Source: Neoroseomonas marina | GTDB taxonomy: Bacteria; Pseudomonadota; Alphaproteobacteria; Acetobacterales; Acetobacteraceae | Direction: 5' to 3' | DNA: 64,000 nt | Assembly: GCF_012927745.1 (NCBI RefSeq) | Contig: NZ_JABBKX010000001.1 | Span: 434,001-498,000, forward strand | In this document: positions 39,086 to 47,681 of the stretch, in pieces | Numbering within the stretch: the stretch's first letter is position 1 | How the letters are laid out: every line of letters starts with the position of its first letter | Program-made: the position numbers and the translations under genes | The notes under the pieces: generated by a model | What the model saw: the letters and a program-made list of their open reading frames with translations, nothing else | The model's database searches: none | Told to the model about the DNA's origin: nothing

Positions 39086-41896
39086 ATGCCGATCACGCTC
39101 GACCCGTCCGGTCCGAACGCCGTCACCGTCGGGTCCTTCGACCGGCTGACGGGTGGGGCCTACGACGACGATGTGACGGTAACGGCGGGCCTGCCCGACG
39201 CCATCGTCGACCTCGGCGCGGGGAACGATGTCCTGCGCCTCGCCTCGGCCCCGAACCTCGTCACCGTCAGCGGGGCGGAGACCGTCTATGGCGGCGGTGC
39301 CGCCGACACCGTCACACTGCTGACGCCGCTCGCCGGCGGCCGCATCGACCTGCGTGGCGGCAACGACGTCGTCCGGCTGTCCGACGGCGGCAATCGCGGC
39401 ACGATCGTCGCGGCGGAGACCATCCTCTCCGGCAGCGGGGACGACGACCTCTCCTTCTCGCCCTGGGGGCCGGGTGCCTATTTCAGCCTCGGCGCCGGAC
39501 GCGACAGGCTCAGCCTCGCCTCCTGGCTCAGCCATGCCATCGTGATCGCGCCGGACGTCGAGACCGTCATCTCGGGGTCCGGCGACGACATCGTCACCGT
39601 CACCGGGCCGGCGCCGGGGCTGCGCCTCGATCTCAAGACCGGCAACGACACCGTTGTTCTCGCGGACGGGGACAACGCCGTCACGCTGCTCGGCGTCGAG
39701 ACCCTCCTCGCCGGCACCGGCAACGACACCATCGTCGTCGAGGGCCGCGCGACCGGACGCTATGTCCTCGGCGCCGGCGCCGACATCCTGCAACTCGGCG
39801 ACGGTGGCAGCGCGCTGACGGTCGCGGGGGCGGAAACCATCCTCGGCGGCGCCGGGCAGGACGAGATCACGCTCGAGGCCGTCACCGGGCCCGTCCACCT
39901 CTCCCGTATCGAGGCGGTGACCGGCAGTGCCGGCATCGATGCGATCCGCCTGGCCGATGGCGGCAATGCGATGGTGCTCCGCGGGATCGAGAGCGTCGCG
40001 GGCGGTGCCGGGGCCGACAGCCTGCTGCTGCTGGGTGGCGGCGACGTGACCGTCACGGGCATCGAGACGCTGCGCGGCAGCGCGGCGGAGGACCGCATCG
40101 CGCTGCGCGACCGCATCCTCGACGGCGTGATCGACCTCGGCGCGGGGCTCGATGCGCTGGTCCTCGCCGATGGCGGCAACCGCCTGCGCACGGGCGGGAC
40201 CGAGACGCTGCTCGGCGGCAACGGCGCGGACGAGGTGACGCTGTCCGGCGCCATCGCGGACGGCATCATCGACCTCGGTGGCGGCGCGGATCGCCTGGTC
40301 ATCCGGGGCGGGCCGGTCACCGCGCGCGTCAGCAATGTCGAGGCGATCGAGGGCGGCGGCGGGGACGAGGACCTGACCCTGCTCAGCGTCGCGCCGGCCG
40401 CGGTCAACCTCCACGGCGGCCAGGACCGGCTGCGCCTGGCCGATGGCGGCAACACCATCACCGTCGCCGGCATCGAGACGCTGATCGGCGGCGGCGGCGC
40501 CGAGGACGTCACCATTGCGCACGGCACGACCGGCATGGTGATCGACCTCGGCGCCGGCGCCGACCGGCTGATGCTGGGCGGCCGGGCGAATGCGGTGCGC
40601 CTCGCGGGCGTCGAGACCGTCACCGGCACCGCGGGGGATGACGACGTCACCTTCACCGCGGCCGCAGATGCGCTGCTGTCCCTGGGCGGCGGGCGCGACC
40701 GGGTGTTCCTTTCCGACGGCGACGACGCCGTGCGACTGCGCGGGGTCGTGTTCCTCAACGCGGGCGGCGGCAACGACGTCGTGACGCTGCTCGACACCGT
40801 CTCCGGCGCCCAGTTCCACCTCGGCGACGGGCTCGACCGCATCGTGCTGGCGAACGGCGGCAATGCGGTCGGCGTCATCGCCGCCGAGACCGTCACCGGC
40901 GGCAGCGGCGCCGATGCCGTCATCTTCGGCGGCATCGTCGGATCGGCCGTGGTCGATCTCGGCGGCGGGTCCGACACGCTGTCCATACTGCGTGGCGGCA
41001 ACCGCATCGCCGTCGCCAACACGGAACTCGTCATTGGCAGCGACGGCGCGGATACCATCGACCTGGCCGGCGGGGCGGATGGCGTGACGCTGCGCCTCGG
41101 CGGCGGCGTCGATCACCTGCTGCTGGGGCCGGGGACGAACCGTGTCACGCTCGCCGATGTCGAGGTCATCACGGGGAACGCGGGCGACGACACGGTCACG
41201 CTGACGCGCGGGCTCGTGGGCGGGACGATCGACCTGGGCGGCGGGACGGACCGGCTGGTCCTCGGGCCGGGGATGAACGTGCTGACAATCGCGAATGTGG
41301 AGGTGCTGACCGGCGCGGCGGCGAGCGACCTCGTCACCCTCTCCCGCGCGCCGGGACTCGTCTCGGTCGCGCTGGGTGCCGGGCGGGACATGCTGACGCT
41401 GGGCGATGGCGGGCTGCGCGTCGCGACCAGCGGCACCGAGATCGTCCATGGCGGGGCGGGCGCGGATTCCGTCTCGCTGCTCAGCGGCAATCCGGCTGCC
41501 TGGCTCGACGGCGGCGGCGGCAACGACACGCTGACGGGGGCGGAGGGTGCGGACACCATCATCGGCGGCGCGGGCATCGACCGGCTGACCGGCGGGGCGG
41601 GCGCGGACCTGTTCGTCTTCACCGCCGCGGGGCACAGCAGCGCCGCTGCACCGGACACCATCATCGGCTTCAACCCGGCTGAGGGCGACGGCATCCTGAT
41701 GGTCGGCATCGCCGATGGCGTCGACTGGCGCGGCGGCCTCGGCTTCACCGGGACGGGCCATGCCGAGGCACGCTTCGACGAGGCCGCGCGCATCCTGCGC
41801 ATCGACCTCGACGGCGATGCGCAGGCGGACATGGCGATCGCGCTGCCGGGCCTCGCGACGCCGGCGGGGCCGCCCGCCTGGCTGGTCTGGGTCTAG
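39086..41896 (+). CDS. Giant-period RTX-like repeat protein
   Basis: A 936-aa acidic protein built of about 18 units of roughly 46 residues, each close to GxETxxGGxGxDxVTL...GxIDLGxGxDxLxLADGGNxVTVA. Only near the C-terminus are there classical RTX nonapeptides (GGGGNDTLTGAEGADTIIGGAG...GGAGADLFVF), followed by a type I secretion-like tail ending in PAWLVWV. No Sec signal is seen. A long calcium-stabilised beta solenoid is likely, perhaps an adhesin. I chose the ATG at MPITLDPSG; one 18 codons upstream gives an Arg-rich extension. Its stop shares the palindrome CTAG with the convergent acyl-CoA dehydrogenase. Confidence 0.8.
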   Translation: MPITLDPSGPNAVTVGSFDRLTGGAYDDDVTVTAGLPDAIVDLGAGNDVLRLASAPNLVTVSGAETVYGGGAADTVTLLTPLAGGRIDLRGGNDVVRLSDGGNRGTIVAAETILSGSGDDDLSFSPWGPGAYFSLGAGRDRLSLASWLSHAIVIAPDVETVISGSGDDIVTVTGPAPGLRLDLKTGNDTVVLADGDNAVTLLGVETLLAGTGNDTIVVEGRATGRYVLGAGADILQLGDGGSALTVAGAETILGGAGQDEITLEAVTGPVHLSRIEAVTGSAGIDAIRLADGGNAMVLRGIESVAGGAGADSLLLLGGGDVTVTGIETLRGSAAEDRIALRDRILDGVIDLGAGLDALVLADGGNRLRTGGTETLLGGNGADEVTLSGAIADGIIDLGGGADRLVIRGGPVTARVSNVEAIEGGGGDEDLTLLSVAPAAVNLHGGQDRLRLADGGNTITVAGIETLIGGGGAEDVTIAHGTTGMVIDLGAGADRLMLGGRANAVRLAGVETVTGTAGDDDVTFTAAADALLSLGGGRDRVFLSDGDDAVRLRGVVFLNAGGGNDVVTLLDTVSGAQFHLGDGLDRIVLANGGNAVGVIAAETVTGGSGADAVIFGGIVGSAVVDLGGGSDTLSILRGGNRIAVANTELVIGSDGADTIDLAGGADGVTLRLGGGVDHLLLGPGTNRVTLADVEVITGNAGDDTVTLTRGLVGGTIDLGGGTDRLVLGPGMNVLTIANVEVLTGAAASDLVTLSRAPGLVSVALGAGRDMLTLGDGGLRVATSGTEIVHGGAGADSVSLLSGNPAAWLDGGGGNDTLTGAEGADTIIGGAGIDRLTGGAGADLFVFTAAGHSSAAAPDTIIGFNPAEGDGILMVGIADGVDWRGGLGFTGTGHAEARFDEAARILRIDLDGDAQADMAIALPGLATPAGPPAWLVWV

Positions 41897-43041
41897 CGCG
41901 CGCCGAGCATCTGGCGGGCGACGATCAGGCGCATGATCTCGTTCGTGCCCTCGAGGATGCGGTGCACGCGCAGGTCGCGCACGATCTTCTCGATGCCGTA
42001 ATCCGCCAGGTAGCCATAGCCGCCGAGCAGCTGCAGCGCCTCGTCCGCGATGCGGGAGCAGGTGTCGGTGACGAAGCGCTTTGCCATGGCGCACCAGGCG
42101 GTCGCGTCCGGTTCCTTCGCATCCAGCTTCGCCGCCGCGCGCCACAGCAGCGACCGCGCGGCCTCCAGCTCGATGCGCATGTCCGCCAGCCGGAACTGCG
42201 TGTTCTGGAAGTCCGCGAGCGCCTTCCCGAAAGCCTTGCGCTCCTTCACGTAGTCCAGCGCGATGTCGAGCGCGGACTGCGCCCCACCGAGCGAGCACGC
42301 CGCGATGTTCAGCCGCCCACCGTCCAGCCCCGCCATGGCGAAGCGGAAGCCGTGGCCTTCCTCGCCCAGCAGGGCGGTCGCCGGGACGCGCGCATTCTCG
42401 AAGATCACCTGGCGCGTCGGCTGCGCGTTCCAGCCCATCTTGCGTTCGTTCGCGCCGAAGGAGAGACCCTCGGTCTCCTTCGGGATCAGCAGGGCGGAGA
42501 CGCCCGATGGCCCCTCCCCGCCCGTGCGCACCATCGTCAGGTAGAGATCCGACGCGCCGGCGCCCGAGATGAACTGCTTGGTGCCGTTCAGCACATAACC
42601 TTCGTTGTCGCGCGCCGCCCGCGTCCGCAAGGCCGCGGCATCCGATCCCGACCCCGGTTCCGTCAGCGCGTAGGAGGCGACGCGCTCCATGCTCGCCAGG
42701 CCCGGGAGCCATTCCGCGCGCTGCGCGTCATTGCCGAAGCGGTCGATCATCCAGGCGACCATGTTGTGGATCGACAGATAGGCCGAGACCACCGGGCAGC
42801 CGGTCGCCAGCGCCTCGAACACCACGGCGGCGTCGAGGCGGGTGAGGCCTGACCCGCCGCTTTCCTCCCGCACATACAGCGCGGCCATGCCGAGCTTCGC
42901 GGCTTCCCGCATCTCCTCGACGGGGAAGTGGCGCTGCTCGTCCCACCGGAGCGCGTTGGGTGCCAGGACCTCGCGGGCGAAGTCGCGCGCGACGGACTGC
43001 AACTCGCGCGTCGCCTCGGGCAGGTCGAAGACGTTGGTCAT
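41893..43041 (-). CDS. Acyl-CoA dehydrogenase, isobutyryl-CoA dehydrogenase-like
   Basis: A 382-aa FAD enzyme oxidising a short or branched acyl-CoA. It has family signatures in YALTEPGSGSDAAALRTRA, the QLLGGYGYLADYGIEKIVRD stretch and the terminal ILEGTNEIMR. The pattern resembles ACAD8-type isobutyryl-CoA dehydrogenases of valine breakdown, but assignment between branched substrates is uncertain. It follows the indolepyruvate oxidoreductase gene on the same strand, separated by a hairpin element. Confidence 0.9.
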   Translation of the reverse strand: MTNVFDLPEATRELQSVARDFAREVLAPNALRWDEQRHFPVEEMREAAKLGMAALYVREESGGSGLTRLDAAVVFEALATGCPVVSAYLSIHNMVAWMIDRFGNDAQRAEWLPGLASMERVASYALTEPGSGSDAAALRTRAARDNEGYVLNGTKQFISGAGASDLYLTMVRTGGEGPSGVSALLIPKETEGLSFGANERKMGWNAQPTRQVIFENARVPATALLGEEGHGFRFAMAGLDGGRLNIAACSLGGAQSALDIALDYVKERKAFGKALADFQNTQFRLADMRIELEAARSLLWRAAAKLDAKEPDATAWCAMAKRFVTDTCSRIADEALQLLGGYGYLADYGIEKIVRDLRVHRILEGTNEIMRLIVARQMLGAR

Positions 43042-43069
43042 TGGATGGTCCCCCCGCGGGCAGGATAGC

Positions 43070-43172
43070 GGGGGGAGAAGGGAACTTCTCCCCCCGGACC
43101 CCCCCTCAACCTTCTTTGGAACCAAGTGACCAGAAAAGGGAGGGGGTTCGGGGGAGGTTCATCCTCCCCCGA
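43070..43172. repeat. Intergenic hairpin element between the oxidoreductase and dehydrogenase genes
   Basis: A perfect 11-bp stem GGGGGGAGAAG/CTTCTCCCCCC lies at 43070-43095 and a 10-bp stem TCGGGGGAGG/CCTCCCCCGA at 43148-43172, with CTTTGGAACCAA between them. Its order of parts matches the msrA-msrB spacer, suggesting one family. Confidence 0.6.
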
Positions 43173-43175
43173 CCT

Positions 43176-46100
43176 TCACTCGGCCGCGATGGCCGGCGCC
43201 TCGATCTGCGCGAGCCGCGCCCTGACGCCCACGAGGTTCCGCGCCTTGATCGGCCCGAAGCCCTTCACGCCCGCCCAGGCCTCGGCCCAGACGCAGGCCG
43301 TCGCATGCGACCCCGGCAGCGCCGCGAGGAAGCGCTCCACGCCCGCCCGGAACTCGCCGGGCAGCGCGCGCTCCATGCGCCGCTCCTCGGTGCGGCCGAA
43401 GGGATCGAGCGCCGTGCCGCGCAACGCCTTGCCGTGGCGCAGCAGACCCATGGCCCGGAACATCCATGGGCCGAAACGGCGCTTCTGCTCGCCCAGCGCC
43501 GGAGGGGCGAGGTGCATCTCGATCGCCTGCGTGCCGGTGAAGCCGTGCGCCAGCGCGTCCTTCCATTCCGGCAGGCTGTGCAGGCGCGCGACCTCGTATT
43601 CGTCCTTGTAGGCCATCAGGCGATGGAGCTGCGTCGCGACGGCACGGGACAGGCGCTCCTCGCCCGGCAGGGCCGCCTGCTCGGCGGCGCGGACCTTCGC
43701 GACGAAGGCGGCGTAGTCCTTCGCGTAGCGCGCGTTCTGATAGGCGGTGAGGTCCGCGACGCGCCGCGCGATCAGGCTGTCCAGCGTCTCGGCCACATGC
43801 GCCGGCGGCTGCAGGTCCCCCATCGCCGCGGCGCGGCCGCGGGCGAAGGCTTCCTTGTTCAGCGCGACCTGCGCGCCGTTCAGTTCAAGGGCGCGCCCGA
43901 TCGCTTCCGCCGACAGCGGCACCAGCCCGCGCTGATAGGCGATGCCGAGCAGGTAGACGTTCAGATAGACCGCGTCGCCCAGTTCCTCGGTGACGCGCGT
44001 CGCACCCGGAAGGGCGATGGTCTCGCGGCAGGCATGGCGGATGCTCTCGAGCATCTCCGCCGCGTGGTAGCGCGTGCCGGTGTCCTTCACGAACTGCGCG
44101 GTGGGCGCGAGGTCCGCGTTCACCACCGCCACGGTGCGTTCCGGACCGAGCAGCGGCCGCGCCGTACGCCCATGCGCCACCACCATATCGGCGGCGATCA
44201 GCAGGTCGGCGGACCCGGCGCCGATCCGCGCACCAGACATGCTGTCCGGCGCAGCCCCCGCCGCGCCGATGCGTAGCTGCGCGTAGACGCCGCCGCCCTT
44301 CTGCGCGAGGCCGAGGAAATCGAGGCTGCGCACTGGCCGCCCCTCGAGATGCGCGGCCTGGCCGAGGATCGCCGCAAGCGAGGACACGCCCTGCCCACCC
44401 ACGCCCGCCATGAGCAGGTTCCACGCCTCGCCCTGCACCTCGGGGCGGACGGGTTCGGGCGGCGCGGCGCCGGAGGCGGTGACGTGATGTTCGGCCGGCT
44501 TCGCGCCGACCAGCGTGACGAAGGACGGGCAGAAGCCCTGCACGCAGGAGAGATCCTGGTTGCAGGCCGACTGGTCGATCTTCCGCTTGCGGCCGAACTC
44601 GGTCTCGACCGGCTCGACCGCGAGGCAGTTCGAGGCGCGGGAGCAGTCACCGCAATCCTCGCAGACGCGCGGGTTGATCATCACGCGGCGTTCGGCCTTG
44701 GGCGCCAGGTCGCGCTTGCGCTTGCGGCGGCGCTCGGTGGCGCATTCCTGGTCGTAGATGATGGCCGTGACGCCCTTCACCTCGCGCAGCGCCTTCTGCA
44801 CCGCCTCGAGCTCCGAGCGATGGTGGAAGCCGGTGCCCGGCGGGATCAGTGGGTTGCCCTTGTGGCGGTCCTCGTCGTCCGAGACGATCTCGATCCGCTC
44901 GACCCCTTCCGCGCGGAGCTGGGCCGCGATGTGCGGGACGTCGATCTCACCCTCCGGCGTCTGGCCGCCGGTCATCGCGACCGCGCTGTTGACCAGGACC
45001 TTGAAGGTCATGTTGGCCTTGGACGCGACCGCGAAGCGCACGGTCAGCGACCCCGAATGGCCCCAGGTGCCGTCGCCGATATTGGCGAAGATATGCTCCT
45101 CGGTGGTGAAGGGCGCCTGGCCGATCCAGGGCATGCCTTCGCCGCCCATCTGAGTGTAGGCGTCCGAATTGCGGTTCATGAACCGCGCCAGGTAGTGGCA
45201 GCCGATGCCGGCGAGCGCGCGGGAACCTTCCGGGATGCGCGTCGAGCTGTTGTGCGGGCAGCCCGGGCAGAAATAGGGGTCGCGCAGATGCAGCGGCGGT
45301 TCCTGCATCCGGGCCAGCGCGTCGAGTTCCGCGATGCGGGCGCGCAGCCGGTCGCTGCGCAGCGCCTCGGGCAGGCGGGCCATCAGCGCGCGCAGGATCT
45401 GCCCGACATCGAGTTCCGTCAGGTCGGACAGCAGCGGCTTCCCGGCCTCGTCCGCCTTGCCGGTCACGCGCGGGCGCTGCGCGGCGTGGTAGAGCGCGTC
45501 GCGGATCTGCGGCTCGACGACAGGGCGGCGATCCTCGATGACGAGGATTTCCTCGAGCCCATCGGCGAAGGCACGCGCGGCCTCGGCATCGAGCGGCCAG
45601 GCCAGGCCGATCTTCCACAGCCGCAGCCCGTGTTCGCGCGCCAGCGCGTCGGAGATGCCGGCCTCCTCCATCGCCTGGCGCAGCACGGCATAGGCCTTGC
45701 CGCGCACCGCGATGCCGAAGCGGGCCTGGGGCGAATCGATGACGATGCGGTCGAAGCCATTGGCCCGCGCGAAGGCGACCGCGTGCGGCAGCTTGAAGTG
45801 CCGCAGCCGTTCTTCCTGCGCGATCGGGCTGTCGCCGCCGCGGATGTGCAGCCCGCCCGGCGGCAACGCCAAACCCTGCGGGTCCCGCGTCGCATAGCGC
45901 GCCGGGTCGAGCAGGACGGTCATCGACGCGTCCATCGTGTCCGCGACGCACTTCACCCCGGCCCAGACGCCGGCGAAGCGCGACAGGGCGATGCCCTTCA
46001 GGCCGAATTCCAGCACCTCCCCGACATCGGCCGGGTCCAGCACCGGGATCTCGGCATCCATGAAGGCGTATTCGCAGCCGGAGGTGATGGTGGAGGATTT

Positions 46101-46568
46101 CGACGACGGGTCGTCGCCCGCCAGCGCGATGACGCCGCCCTTCGGATCGGTGCCGGCGGAATTGGCGTGGCGCAGCACGTCGCCCGAACGGTCCACGCCC
46201 GGACCCTTGCCGTACCAGATGGCGAAAACGCCATCGACCCGCGCGCCGGGATACAGCCCGACCTGCTGCGTACCCCAAACGGCAGTCGCTGCGAGGTCCT
46301 CGTTCAGCCCCGGCTGGAAGACGATGTCGTGAGCCTTGAGCCGCTTCTGCTGGCGCCCGAGTTCCTTGTCAAAACCGCCGAGCGGCGAGCCGCGATAGCC
46401 CGAGATGAACCCCCCGGTCTTCCAGCCGAGGGCGGCATCCATCTCCTGCCGGAGCATGGGCAGACGCACCAGCGCCTGGGTGCCGGTGAGGAGCACGGGA
46501 CCGCCGGTGGCGTCCCAGCGTTCCTCGAGCGTCGCGTCGGGTCGGATGATGCTGCCCATGGCCGTCAT
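43176..46568 (-). CDS. Indolepyruvate ferredoxin oxidoreductase, fused alpha-beta type
   Basis: A 1130-aa enzyme that oxidatively decarboxylates aryl- or branched 2-oxo acids to acyl-CoA with ferredoxin as acceptor. In order it has an N-terminal PYR/POR-like region, a TPP-binding domain (CPGCPHNSSTR, NIGDGTWGHSG...VNSAVAMTGGQ), a Cys-rich Fe-S segment (CEDCGDCSRASNC, CNQDLSCVQGFCPSF), a POR gamma-like domain (GVGGQGVSSLAAILGQA) and a C-terminal helical region. Start choice is between ATGs at 46568 and 46559; no strong ribosome site marks either. An Lrp-type gene is divergent, as expected for amino-acid catabolism. Confidence 0.9.
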   Translation of the reverse strand: MTAMGSIIRPDATLEERWDATGGPVLLTGTQALVRLPMLRQEMDAALGWKTGGFISGYRGSPLGGFDKELGRQQKRLKAHDIVFQPGLNEDLAATAVWGTQQVGLYPGARVDGVFAIWYGKGPGVDRSGDVLRHANSAGTDPKGGVIALAGDDPSSKSSTITSGCEYAFMDAEIPVLDPADVGEVLEFGLKGIALSRFAGVWAGVKCVADTMDASMTVLLDPARYATRDPQGLALPPGGLHIRGGDSPIAQEERLRHFKLPHAVAFARANGFDRIVIDSPQARFGIAVRGKAYAVLRQAMEEAGISDALAREHGLRLWKIGLAWPLDAEAARAFADGLEEILVIEDRRPVVEPQIRDALYHAAQRPRVTGKADEAGKPLLSDLTELDVGQILRALMARLPEALRSDRLRARIAELDALARMQEPPLHLRDPYFCPGCPHNSSTRIPEGSRALAGIGCHYLARFMNRNSDAYTQMGGEGMPWIGQAPFTTEEHIFANIGDGTWGHSGSLTVRFAVASKANMTFKVLVNSAVAMTGGQTPEGEIDVPHIAAQLRAEGVERIEIVSDDEDRHKGNPLIPPGTGFHHRSELEAVQKALREVKGVTAIIYDQECATERRRKRKRDLAPKAERRVMINPRVCEDCGDCSRASNCLAVEPVETEFGRKRKIDQSACNQDLSCVQGFCPSFVTLVGAKPAEHHVTASGAAPPEPVRPEVQGEAWNLLMAGVGGQGVSSLAAILGQAAHLEGRPVRSLDFLGLAQKGGGVYAQLRIGAAGAAPDSMSGARIGAGSADLLIAADMVVAHGRTARPLLGPERTVAVVNADLAPTAQFVKDTGTRYHAAEMLESIRHACRETIALPGATRVTEELGDAVYLNVYLLGIAYQRGLVPLSAEAIGRALELNGAQVALNKEAFARGRAAAMGDLQPPAHVAETLDSLIARRVADLTAYQNARYAKDYAAFVAKVRAAEQAALPGEERLSRAVATQLHRLMAYKDEYEVARLHSLPEWKDALAHGFTGTQAIEMHLAPPALGEQKRRFGPWMFRAMGLLRHGKALRGTALDPFGRTEERRMERALPGEFRAGVERFLAALPGSHATACVWAEAWAGVKGFGPIKARNLVGVRARLAQIEAPAIAAE

Positions 46569-46678
46569 GTTGGAGGTCTCTGCGCGCGATGCCAATGGCA
46601 GGATGATGCGGCGGGTTTCCCGGCTGTTTCTTCCGATTTCTGTTGTGCAGCGCCGAAGAGACGGAACATCCTTCCGCC

Positions 46679-47131
46679 ATGGACGCCACCGACCGCCGGA
46701 TCCTCCGGGCGCTCGCCCGCAAGGCGCGCCTGACCAACGCCGAACTCGCCGAGGAGGTGGGGCTATCTCCCTCCCCCTGCTGGACCCGCGTGAAGCGCCT
46801 GGAACAGGCGGGCGTGATCCAGGGCTACCACGCGGTGCTGGACCAGGCCGCCCTCGGCCTGCCCGACACGGTGTTCCTGGAAGTGATGATGGAACGCCAC
46901 GACGACGAGAACCTGAAGCGCTTCGAGGAGGCGGTGAGCGCCATGCCCGAGGTGCTGGAATGCTGGCTCGTCACCGGGGAATACGACTACGTGCTGAAGG
47001 CGGCGGTAGGCGGCACGGCGGGGTATGAGCGCCTGCTGCGCGAGAAGATCTACCGCCTGCCCGGCGTGCGCCACACGCGCACGGCCTTCACGCTGCGCTG
47101 CCTGAAGCGGGTGCTGTCGCCCGTGCCGTGA
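46679..47131 (+). CDS. Lrp/AsnC-family transcriptional regulator
   Basis: A 150-aa regulator. The N-terminal helix-turn-helix (TDRRILRALARKARLTNAELAEEVGLSPSPCWTRVKRLEQAGVI) is followed by an RAM/AsnC ligand domain (MPEVLECWLVTGEYDYVLKA). It probably senses an amino acid and controls the divergent oxidoreductase across the 110-bp gap, which is relatively AT-rich (TTTCTTCCGATTTCTG). The ATG at MDATDRR matches the family start. Confidence 0.92.
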   Translation: MDATDRRILRALARKARLTNAELAEEVGLSPSPCWTRVKRLEQAGVIQGYHAVLDQAALGLPDTVFLEVMMERHDDENLKRFEEAVSAMPEVLECWLVTGEYDYVLKAAVGGTAGYERLLREKIYRLPGVRHTRTAFTLRCLKRVLSPVP

Positions 47132-47159
47132 ACGCGCCGAGGACGTGACAGTGGCCGAT

Positions 47160-47334
47160 ACCGCATCTGCGGCCCGGAGGGCCGAGGCCGCGACGGGTTC
47201 CCATCGGCGTTGCCCCGCAACGTCGATGGGGTCCCGGAATGCGGCCCGCGGCAAGTGCCGCGAAGCCAAGGCGGCCGGATGGCCGCCGCCCCGCGTCTGA
47301 GGCGCACGAAGGCAGCGCCTTCGTGCGCGCCCTA
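47160..47334. repeat. Intergenic hairpin repeat (copy C)
   Basis: The 203-bp gap after the Lrp gene holds no ORF. It contains an imperfect hairpin CCCATCG...CGATGGG (47199-47229) and a perfect 12-bp hairpin GCGCACGAAGGC-AGC-GCCTTCGTGCGC (47302-47328). The latter matches copy D near mbfA. It abuts the stop of the 61-aa gene and is a plausible end of the cco operon transcript. Confidence 0.55.
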
Positions 47335-47520
47335 TCAGTGCGCCTTCGCCGCCTCGTCGAAATGGGCGCCGATGGTGCGGAAGGCGTTCAGCACGCCGAA
47401 GGCGACCAGGCCCCAGCCGAAGATCGAGATGCCGATGTCCTGCGCGATGCCGGCCATGACCAGGCCCAGCAGCCCGAGGACGCCATAGAGGACGATGAAG
47501 AACACGCGGGCGCCGCTCAT
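47335..47520 (-). CDS. 61-aa membrane protein at the end of the cco operon
   Basis: It has two predicted helices (VFFIVLYGVLGLLGLVMAGIA and IGISIFGWGLVAFGVLNAF) and a short charged tail. I do not recognise a named family. It is credible as a gene because it has a strong AAGGAGA site and its ATG overlaps the ccoS stop (ATGA). By position it may be a small accessory subunit or assembly factor of the cbb3 oxidase, comparable in size to CcoM or CcoQ (inference). Confidence 0.7.
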   Translation of the reverse strand: MSGARVFFIVLYGVLGLLGLVMAGIAQDIGISIFGWGLVAFGVLNAFRTIGAHFDEAAKAH

Positions 47521-47678
47521 GGCGGTGTCTCCTTGCGGGGTTGGTCGTCGAACAGGATGCGGGCGGCCGCCCCATCCAGATCCTCGTACTGGCGCGAACG
47601 CAGCGCCCAGAGGAAGCCGATCAGGCCGAGAAGGCCCAGGAACAGCGAGACCGGGATCAGCAGCAGCAGCGAGTCCAT
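47517..47678 (-). CDS. ccoS: cbb3 oxidase maturation protein CcoS
   Basis: A 53-aa protein with one N-terminal membrane helix (LLLLIPVSLFLGLLGLIGFLW) followed by the CcoS hallmark ALRSRQYEDLDGAAARILFDD. CcoS is needed for inserting heme b and copper into CcoN. It starts 3 bp after the ccoI stop and overlaps the next gene by 4 bp. Confidence 0.9.
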   Translation of the reverse strand: MDSLLLLIPVSLFLGLLGLIGFLWALRSRQYEDLDGAAARILFDDQPRKETPP

Positions 47679-47681
47679 CGG

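Noticed and set aside
38927..42712. 1261-codon open frame on the minus strand
   Set aside because: It is antisense to the repeat-rich 936-aa protein and to the N-terminal part of nothing recognisable; its translation is Arg/Asp-rich low complexity, typical of mirror frames in GC-rich repeat genes.
43146..43160. GTTC-N7-GTTC match to the LexA consensus
   Set aside because: It lies within the G-rich hairpin element between two codirectional genes, with a G-only spacer instead of an AT-rich one and no promoter nearby.
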